This document shows, in pieces, positions 58,167-64,000 of a stretch of DNA of 64,000 nucleotides. Under the pieces are notes generated by a model. It did no database searches. It was not told where the DNA came from and saw only the letters and a program-made list of their open reading frames with translations. The stretch is from Pyrenochaeta sp. MPI-SDFR-AT-0127 (taxonomy: Eukaryota; Ascomycota; Dothideomycetes; Pleosporales; Cucurbitariaceae), in contig JAGTJM010000092.1 of the NCBI GenBank assembly GCA_020747015.1, positions 31,763-95,762 on the forward strand, read 5' to 3'. A program made the translations under genes and the position numbers. Every line of letters starts with the position of its first letter. The first letter of the stretch is position 1.

Positions 58167-59260
58167 TTACCTTCTTCACTTCGTTCGAGCGCGTGACGGT
58201 CATACCCCATAGACGACACCGTACGCGGTAATCTAATCGTTTGTTTCGTTGCATAGACTGGGGCATTTTCTGCGCGCATTGTCTGCATTTCGCGGGGGTT
58301 CATTAATGCGACATCTAAGACTGGCGGATTCAAAAGTTCTTTCTTGTCGGGTGGCAGGTATTTTCGAGATGGGCTTTGTGTTTTGACCATCTTCGATCTG
58401 CCTATTTGAACCTCGACTGTTTTCAAGCGCGTTTCTCCGGGGTCCATACCATGATGGCGTTCCGGATCTACAGAGGGAGCCTGGTCCACACCAACCGCTT
58501 TTCACAAAAGCGCTATGGGTGGTATCTTTGGGCTCTGGCTAGTTCACCTTTCCTTCGTCGTTTCTGCACCATGTGGTTCTAGGGTAGGACAGGTAGATGG
58601 ATATCCGAGTCCCTGGAGGTTGGGGGGAGTTCCTTCAATCATCATTATCATCTTCATCTCCTTCACTTCCATTGCAGTTTGCAGAGAGGTGGTTTAGTGA
58701 CAGGTCGTGCAGGGAGGGAGAGTAGCGACATCAGACTTGCTTCGGCCTGTGCTACGAGTGTTCGCTATAAGATGCGAGAAGTTATGAGACGCAGACTCTT
58801 TTGTGTGCATAGTTTGATCTAGTTCAGAATACACTGGTACCTTCAAGCCTCTTTCCCTTTGTTCAAAATATTACATGCCGTGTTCCACATCGTGTGCCGT
58901 CTTCCGTCGCATTGGCTGGCAATGTCTTCCATACCAGTCTAGACAGACTCATCCATCCCTGTCAATGATGTGATACGAACGTCGATCTCAACGGCATCTC
59001 GCATGCATCTGCCCAGGCTGCAGCACCGTTGCGTGTCTTACTTTCAAAATGAGGGGTGTTTGCGACCAGGGTGGGAAGGCGAGATTGAGGCTACGTCATT
59101 CGTAGTGGTGGAGCTCTTTTTCCTTTGCATATTTATTCGACATGATTGTTCTCAAATCGAACAGCTACACTTTTTATAACAATACACGAAACGCACAATT
59201 CAGACGAGTCACTTTCTTTGATACTTTTTTTTGGTTACAAGTCGAAACTAGAAAGCCAGT
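58167..59260. other. Intergenic region between eIF4G and the LEA-like gene
   Basis: This includes the eIF4G 3' UTR and the promoter of the 59261 gene. No gene is seen. A minus-strand frame at 58004-58489 overlaps the eIF4G last exon and has no domain. T tracts precede the next ATG (59226-59233). Confidence 0.5.
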
Positions 59261-59920
59261 ATGTCAGACCAGAACAACCAGCAGCAGCAGCAGAAAGGTA
59301 TGTAACCTTTGCGTCATAAGATCGTGAGACGAGAGATACTAGGTCCACATCTTCGCCGTTGAAGTCACAGGTATATACAGTTGATACTGATTTCACTCAG
59401 GTTTCTTTGGCACCGCCGCAGGCGGTATCGGTACGTCGTCTCCCTTCCAGCAAGACCAATTACAACAACGCCCGTTCCCCCAATCCTGAGCTCGGTTCAC
59501 GGAATCACTTCAGCCAGGCTACCAGCCTCCTTCTCATTCCCTTAGACGCCTTCCACTTTCCCATCACCAATGCATCATTGGCGTGCTGACGCTACGCAGG
59601 AAACACCCTCGGCGCTGCGACAAACACTCTCGGCAAAGGCGTCTCCGGCGCCACTGAGACGACTGGAAACGTAGTCTCAGGCGCTGGCAAGGGTCTGGGC
59701 GATACATTGGCTGGCGTAACCAAGGGGTTGGGGGATACTACTAAAGGTACGTAGCTCTACCCCAGTTATGTTTCTGCACCCCTTGTGTGGGGGAAAGGAG
59801 ACTCGTACTGATAAACGTGTTACTGCAGCGGCTGGCAATTTTGTCGGCGATACGACGAAAGCTGGCACGCAGAGTGCGGGGTACAATCAGAATGAGACGG
59901 GGGCGGGGAGTAAGCAGTAG
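59261..59920 (+). CDS. Small glycine/threonine-rich LEA-like (hydrophilin-type) protein
   Basis: Four exons: 59261-59297, 59401-59430, 59600-59746 and 59829-59920, giving 101 residues. All introns are phase 1 and the second exon is only 30 bases. The protein starts MSDQNNQQQQQ and then has imperfect repeats of about 11 residues on the pattern G-x-T/V-x-G-x-x-x-x-x-G (NTLGAATNTLGKGV, GKGLGDTLAGVTKGLGDTTK). It has no Cys or Trp and is highly hydrophilic. Such repeats resemble late-embryogenesis-abundant group 3-like and other hydrophilin proteins linked to drying or heat stress in fungi. That role is inferred from composition and repeat style only. None of this would be visible without splicing, because no exon exceeds 49 codons. 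Confidence 0.72.
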
Positions 59921-60314
59921 AAAGAGCGCACGGCGAGTGCTGGTGTGTTGAGAGGGGGAAGGGGGATGGGGGATGGATATAGCCGTCTCAATGGCAGACA
60001 TGGAAAAAGTAACAGGAAAATGACAATGGAAGTTCTGAATATTTAGTGCAGCTGTGATATTGAGTTGTTTAAGTGACAACGATTAAATAACATGAATCCG
60101 CTTCTACGCTAGGAATGAAAAGGGGGCAATCTAACACGCATGTATGCAATGTCTTGAGCGAAAGACCCATCAGGCCCCCCCCCCGCCCATGTAATAAAAT
60201 CGCTGTGCTAATGCATGTCAACAATATTGCGATGCTCAAACGCCATGGGGAAAAGATATAGAAAACAAGTAACAAGCCCCGAATCTAGCTCTACGCGCAA
60301 AAGAAAAAGCACAA
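59921..60314. other. Convergent 3' region
   Basis: This contains the 3' ends of the LEA-like gene (+) and the ferric-reductase gene (-). A run of about ten C lies at 60175-60184. No gene is seen. Confidence 0.5.
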
Positions 60315-62237
60315 TCACCACCCAAACTTCTCAACCTGAACATTGACATCTTTACCACTCCAAAGAAGACCGGCACATGTATTGCGCACGTCTCGTACGA
60401 GTCCATCTGGCCCTGATACTACGACGCCGGCACTCGTTGCATCCTCGGATACCCAAGAACGTAGTACATTCTTGACATCAGGACGTCCTGCTAAGACGGT
60501 TGGAGGGGGTATGAGTACTTCCAGACCCCAGTCTTGAAGCTCCTTCAACCTGACCTCTGGGATCCACATGCGGTGCGTTGGTGCGTGGGTGATCCACAGG
60601 AGCTTGACCTTGCGCAAGGGTCTTTGCGTCGCGGACTCGGGATCGGCTGAAGAAGGCTGCAAAAGCGAATATAGGAGCGGGTATGCAACAGCTATTCCAG
60701 AGCCGCCAGCTATTAGGATAGCCGTTGAAGATGCCTCAAGAACGTCGAGAGCATGCGACGAACCGTACGGACCGTCAAGACGAATGCGTGTTTGAGGAGA
60801 CTGGCGTGCGTGTCTGAGCAATGTGTGGGTGAAGCCTGACTCGGCCTGAGCGCGGATGAGGAGAGTGAACCATGCATGCTTTCCATCAGTATCCTGTGTC
60901 GTGGTAGGTGCGGCAGAGAATATGGTGAAAGGATGGGATTGTATCGCGTGTTTCCGGGACAGCGCAGGAACAGAAATGAATATATGCTCATTGGGCTTCC
61001 AGCCGTGCCTCATGTTCTTCGGCGCGAGAGCGGATGTGCTCTCCTCGACCTCCCAATTTGTGGACAACAGGAGGGTCTCTTCGTCTTCCATGACAGTAAG
61101 TGTCGCTGGATGCGAGCTTGACTTTAGCCACATTCGATACACCAGCCGGTCGACTAGGAAGATGGCCATGGAGATACCAACATATGGCCGAGACGTATAG
61201 TGATGGAACCACAGGAATACCAGGCCGGCAATTTGCAGACCAATATGCAAAGCCAGGAAGACTTCGTACCATCTTTGTCGAAAGCTGCCGAGCGAGGTGA
61301 AGTAGATCAGCTCATATGCGATGAAGGCGGCGAGACCAAGGAGTACAACGCGGTTGAAGATGAAATGTACAAGCGTGAAGCCTAGATGCCGAAGCATTCC
61401 ATACCACACTGCAAACATACCCAGGAAATGCATAAAAGCCTCGAAGCACATGACTTCGCCCACCCGTCTATGAAAGATATTCAAACTTTCGTACGAATAA
61501 CCCGTGAGCCGCTGGATCGGCTGGTTCTTCGCAGCTAGAAGGTAGAGAAGCGGTAGGTTTGAGATAAAGATGATCCCGCATCTGTCGGCGAAGACAAAGA
61601 GGTACAAGAACGATAGCGGCATGCGATAGAGATTGTAAAATATGCTTAGAGCGACCCATGCCAGGACGAGGAGCGATACGGCGTTGGTGGGGAGTGTTTT
61701 GTTGATAATGGGAATCGGTGGTGGTTGGTACTGCAATATCGACTTGAAGATATAGAATGGTCTCCACAGCCGTGAAGTCTTCTTCGACTGTCGTGATGAA
61801 AGCAGCGGGCTCGACTCGTCTGCATCGTTCACTTTCCGCGCAACATTTTCTGGCGGCGTGGAGATTCCTTCAATCGTACTGCTCGAGCTACTCCACGCTT
61901 CCGCCTCCTCTGTGTTCGCCGCATTGTCGTCTCGCGCTCCCCTTGCCCTCTTCCGGTGCAGGACAAACTTCTCTCCCCAGTGCCATACTGTGAAGACCAG
62001 CAACACACCCAACAGCACCAGATTATACGTCTTCAAGAACCTCCTACCAAACAGTATCGCTTCCACCAACTTCCGAAACCTTGGGTCTTTTCCGGGGTCA
62101 TCTGGATCCAAGAGGTCACCTCCACCGGCCGCAGTCCAGACGTGGTCGGTTTTATTCTGCAGCCACGGTGGCTCGGTCGATGCAGTTGCTGTGAGGGAGA
62201 AGCGAAGAAGGTCTCGCAGCCATGGTGTGTCGTCCAT
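60315..62237 (-). CDS. Ferric reductase / NADPH oxidase-type transmembrane oxidoreductase
   Basis: A single exon encodes 640 residues from ATG 62237 (MDDTPW). An in-frame ATG at 62324 would give 669. The protein has an early transmembrane helix (YNLVLLGVLLVFTVWHW), a polar loop of about 80 residues rich in Ser and Glu, and then the ferric-reductase transmembrane domain with heme-ligand candidates in FHRRVGEVMCFEAFMHF and FLALHIGLQIAGLVFLWFHHYT. The FAD-binding part is HPFTIFSAAP and the NAD(P)-binding part includes LIAGGSGIAVAYPLLYSL and VVVSGPDGLVRDVR. Such proteins reduce extracellular ferric or cupric ions at the plasma membrane before uptake. No iron permease or multicopper oxidase neighbour is in the window, so the iron link is by family only. 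Confidence 0.88.
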   Translation of the reverse strand: MDDTPWLRDLLRFSLTATASTEPPWLQNKTDHVWTAAGGGDLLDPDDPGKDPRFRKLVEAILFGRRFLKTYNLVLLGVLLVFTVWHWGEKFVLHRKRARGARDDNAANTEEAEAWSSSSSTIEGISTPPENVARKVNDADESSPLLSSRQSKKTSRLWRPFYIFKSILQYQPPPIPIINKTLPTNAVSLLVLAWVALSIFYNLYRMPLSFLYLFVFADRCGIIFISNLPLLYLLAAKNQPIQRLTGYSYESLNIFHRRVGEVMCFEAFMHFLGMFAVWYGMLRHLGFTLVHFIFNRVVLLGLAAFIAYELIYFTSLGSFRQRWYEVFLALHIGLQIAGLVFLWFHHYTSRPYVGISMAIFLVDRLVYRMWLKSSSHPATLTVMEDEETLLLSTNWEVEESTSALAPKNMRHGWKPNEHIFISVPALSRKHAIQSHPFTIFSAAPTTTQDTDGKHAWFTLLIRAQAESGFTHTLLRHARQSPQTRIRLDGPYGSSHALDVLEASSTAILIAGGSGIAVAYPLLYSLLQPSSADPESATQRPLRKVKLLWITHAPTHRMWIPEVRLKELQDWGLEVLIPPPTVLAGRPDVKNVLRSWVSEDATSAGVVVSGPDGLVRDVRNTCAGLLWSGKDVNVQVEKFGW

Positions 62238-62658
62238 GGCGCAGAGGAACAAAGAGTGGTAAGGGTTAGAGTACCGACATGTCAGGTTCAGATGTACCCA
62301 TGGTTCCCCGCGTACTCGCGTCATGCACGCACGGTATCATGTGTCAGTGCTGGGATCAGCCCGCCGGCATCGCTTGCCGAGCACGCGTAGCTTCTTCCAG
62401 ACATGAGCATTTAGCGCTCACGAGTACAATGTGATTGTCCCACCTTGGATTTGATCTGCAATGAATATCTCATTGTGCGTATGTTCCGTTGTAGGGTATA
62501 CATTGGTTGGTGTAGCTGCACGGTTTTGGCTATCCGTTAGCAGGCTTCTGTCTCAAGCTTACAAAGAATATTGACACGAAAGAGACCAAAGTAGAGAGAT
62601 CAAGTGCATCTTTGGCACAACTTTTGCATTTGCATAACACAAAATTATCTCTGCATGT
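62238..62658. other. Intergenic region between the ferric-reductase and hydratase genes
   Basis: Both neighbours are on the minus strand. The stretch holds the ferric-reductase promoter and the hydratase 3' end. The first 87 bases are open in the reductase frame and would be coding if the ATG at 62324 is used. No other gene is seen. Confidence 0.5.
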
Positions 62659-63620
62659 TTACTGGTTTGTCCATTGAGCCTTCTCTTTCGCTGCAAAGGC
62701 AGACATGCCAATCTTCTGATCCTGGCTTCCAAACAAGCCATGGAACACTCTCCTCTCATACTCAACACCTTCCCGGATACCGAGATCTTGGCTCTTGTTG
62801 ACAACTTCTTTGCATGCCTTGACGGCGATCTGGCTGTAGCTCGCAATCTTCTCTGCTGTTGCAATAGCTCCATTGACACACTCTTCTGGTGTCTCAAACA
62901 CCTTTGCTACAAGCCCCCATTCGCCTGCTTGTTTCGCCGAAATGTTGTCTCCAGTAAGAATAATCTCCATAGCCCTTGACTTTCCAATAGCCTTGGCAAG
63001 GCGCTGTGAGCCACCAGCACCAGGTATAATGCCCAGCTTGATCTCTGGCTGTCCGAAGTTCGCCTTTGGCCCCGCATACATGATGTCACCCATCATCGCA
63101 AGCTCACAACCTCCACCCAACGCATGGCCATTTACAGCAGTGATCAAAGGCTTCTTCAGGAATGTGACAAGGTCTGACCATGACTCTATGAAGTCGTTGC
63201 CGTATGCGTCGCTGAAGGTGAGGTCCTTCATTTCCTTGATGTCTGCACCAGCAGCGAAGGCTCTGTCGGAACCAGTGAGGACAACAGCGCCAATTGACTT
63301 GGAGGCTTGGAAGTCGCGCAGGGCTTGATTAAGCTCGAGGATGAGGGGCGTACATAGAGCATTGAGGGCTTTGGGGCGGTTCAGTTGGACTGAGCGGCTG
63401 TCAGCACGAACATTGAGAAAAGAACATGCCGTTCTAACACAACAGAATTGTAATGGTGATAGGAATGTGTAAGCAACTTACTGAAACCAACGCCAGGCTT
63501 GGGCTCTGAGACGAGCAAATGCTTGTACGTCCTATCTGTGGCATATCCTCTTGAGAACCTAGGAAGGCCTGTCGACCGAAACTGGGAGGCTACCCTTGCT
63601 GTTGATCGAAATGCCTGCAT
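62659..63620 (-). CDS. Mitochondrial enoyl-CoA hydratase (short chain)
   Basis: Two exons: 63620-63482 and 63389-62659, giving 289 residues, the length of mammalian ECHS1. The N-terminal ~28 residues are Arg/Ser-rich without acids (MQAFRSTARVASQFRS), a typical mitochondrial targeting peptide. The crotonase fold shows SDRAFAAGADIKEM (oxyanion-hole loop), NGHALGGGCELAMMGD with Glu142, and QPEIKLGIIPGAGG with Glu162. These two Glu correspond to the catalytic pair of the family. The enzyme hydrates trans-2-enoyl-CoA in beta-oxidation or branched amino-acid breakdown. The 92-base intron splits the Ile codon before QLNRPKALN. Confidence 0.93.
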
Positions 63621-64000
63621 CTTGTATGTATTTTTGAAATCAATTGAGCTATTTCCTTCAGAACCCAAATCTTGGAAAGCTCAGGCACATTTGAAAGTGT
63701 AGAGTAGAGCCTGACAGAGCTCAAGCGAACTGGTGGGTAGCATCGGTACCTCGGTAAGGACGCCAAAGCACTTCCCGCTTGCAGGACTAGGCCGCATTCG
63801 TCCGCTCGAGTCTTGGCAACGGGGGTTTCTCGAAGACGCCGATCTCAGCCTTGCGACACTCCAGACAACTTTTTGACACGACGCCTCAACAGCTTCGCCC
63901 CTTGCCAGCCACTGCTCTTCCACCCACTCCGCCCAAATTACTCGCCCCATCGCGCCAGGACGAAACCAAGGCAATAGCGTAACAAGAGGAGGATTCGCAA
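63621..64000. other. Upstream region of the hydratase gene, no other gene seen
   Basis: A minus-strand frame of 97 codons at 63681-63974 lies immediately upstream but has no domain and an atypical Trp/Arg/Ser-rich composition. It is probably leader or promoter DNA. A gene beyond the window edge cannot be judged. Confidence 0.45.

Noticed and set aside
63681..63974. Upstream coding exon of the hydratase
   Set aside because: The hydratase already starts with a good mitochondrial targeting peptide at 63620, and this frame has no similarity to an extension.

Overview
The window is nuclear DNA of a filamentous ascomycete. Most genes carry short introns of about 45-100 bases with GTRNGT donors and CTRAC-like branch points. 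The protein set (TOR kinase, Ski2, THO subunit 1, Csm3, Sec12, importin-7/8 type karyopherin, eIF4G, Arl1) reads as a fungal housekeeping set, with accessory genes typical of Pezizomycotina (berberine-bridge type FAD oxidase, O-methyltransferase, sulfite/C4-dicarboxylate type transporter). I infer Dothideomycetes, perhaps Pleosporales, from general resemblance only; no marker here proves it.

Layout. 1-220 holds the 3' end of a gene on the + strand. 1857-4280 is an unrecognised three-exon gene with a long Pro/His/Ser-rich middle. 5226-6019 (-) is a complete ARL1 GTPase. 6.0-10.8 kb looks AT-richer and holds two proteins I cannot place (7355-7843 and 8747-10453). 10.8-17.6 kb holds an accessory trio: a secreted FAD oxidase (-), a divergently oriented O-methyltransferase (+) and a TDT-family transporter (-). 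18.1-39.7 kb is a dense run of five minus-strand housekeeping genes: TOR (18119-25522), SEC12 (26094-28098), importin-7/8/Nmd5 type karyopherin (28888-32494), SKI2 (34395-38535) and CSM3 (38882-39719). THO complex subunit 1 (40147-42346, +) is divergent from CSM3. A homeobox transcription factor (45750-47483, +) sits between two gene-poor stretches of 3.4 and 6.0 kb. Then come eIF4G (53524-58166, +), a small LEA-like glycine-rich protein (59261-59920, +), a ferric-reductase/NOX-type oxidoreductase (60315-62237, -) and a mitochondrial enoyl-CoA hydratase (62659-63620, -).

Exon structures were built by hand from the reading frames and splice sites. For ARL1, TOR, SEC12, the karyopherin, SKI2, CSM3, THO1, the homeobox gene, the LEA-like gene, the FAD oxidase, the methyltransferase, the transporter and the hydratase, the spliced exons add up to an intact frame. 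For ARL1, TOR, SKI2, the karyopherin and the hydratase the predicted length also matches what I recall for the family. The exception is eIF4G: a run of six C at 54319-54324 breaks the frame. It would read through with seven C, or could be bypassed by a longer intron.

I found no strong evidence for a novel multi-gene system. The points most worth a second look are the eIF4G frame break, the FAD-oxidase/methyltransferase/transporter neighbourhood, a cell-cycle (MCB-like) site in front of CSM3, the isolated homeobox locus with its leader intron and a 14-base perfect palindrome 3' of it, and the two orphan proteins at 7-10 kb. No tRNA, rRNA, transposon or CRISPR array was recognised.
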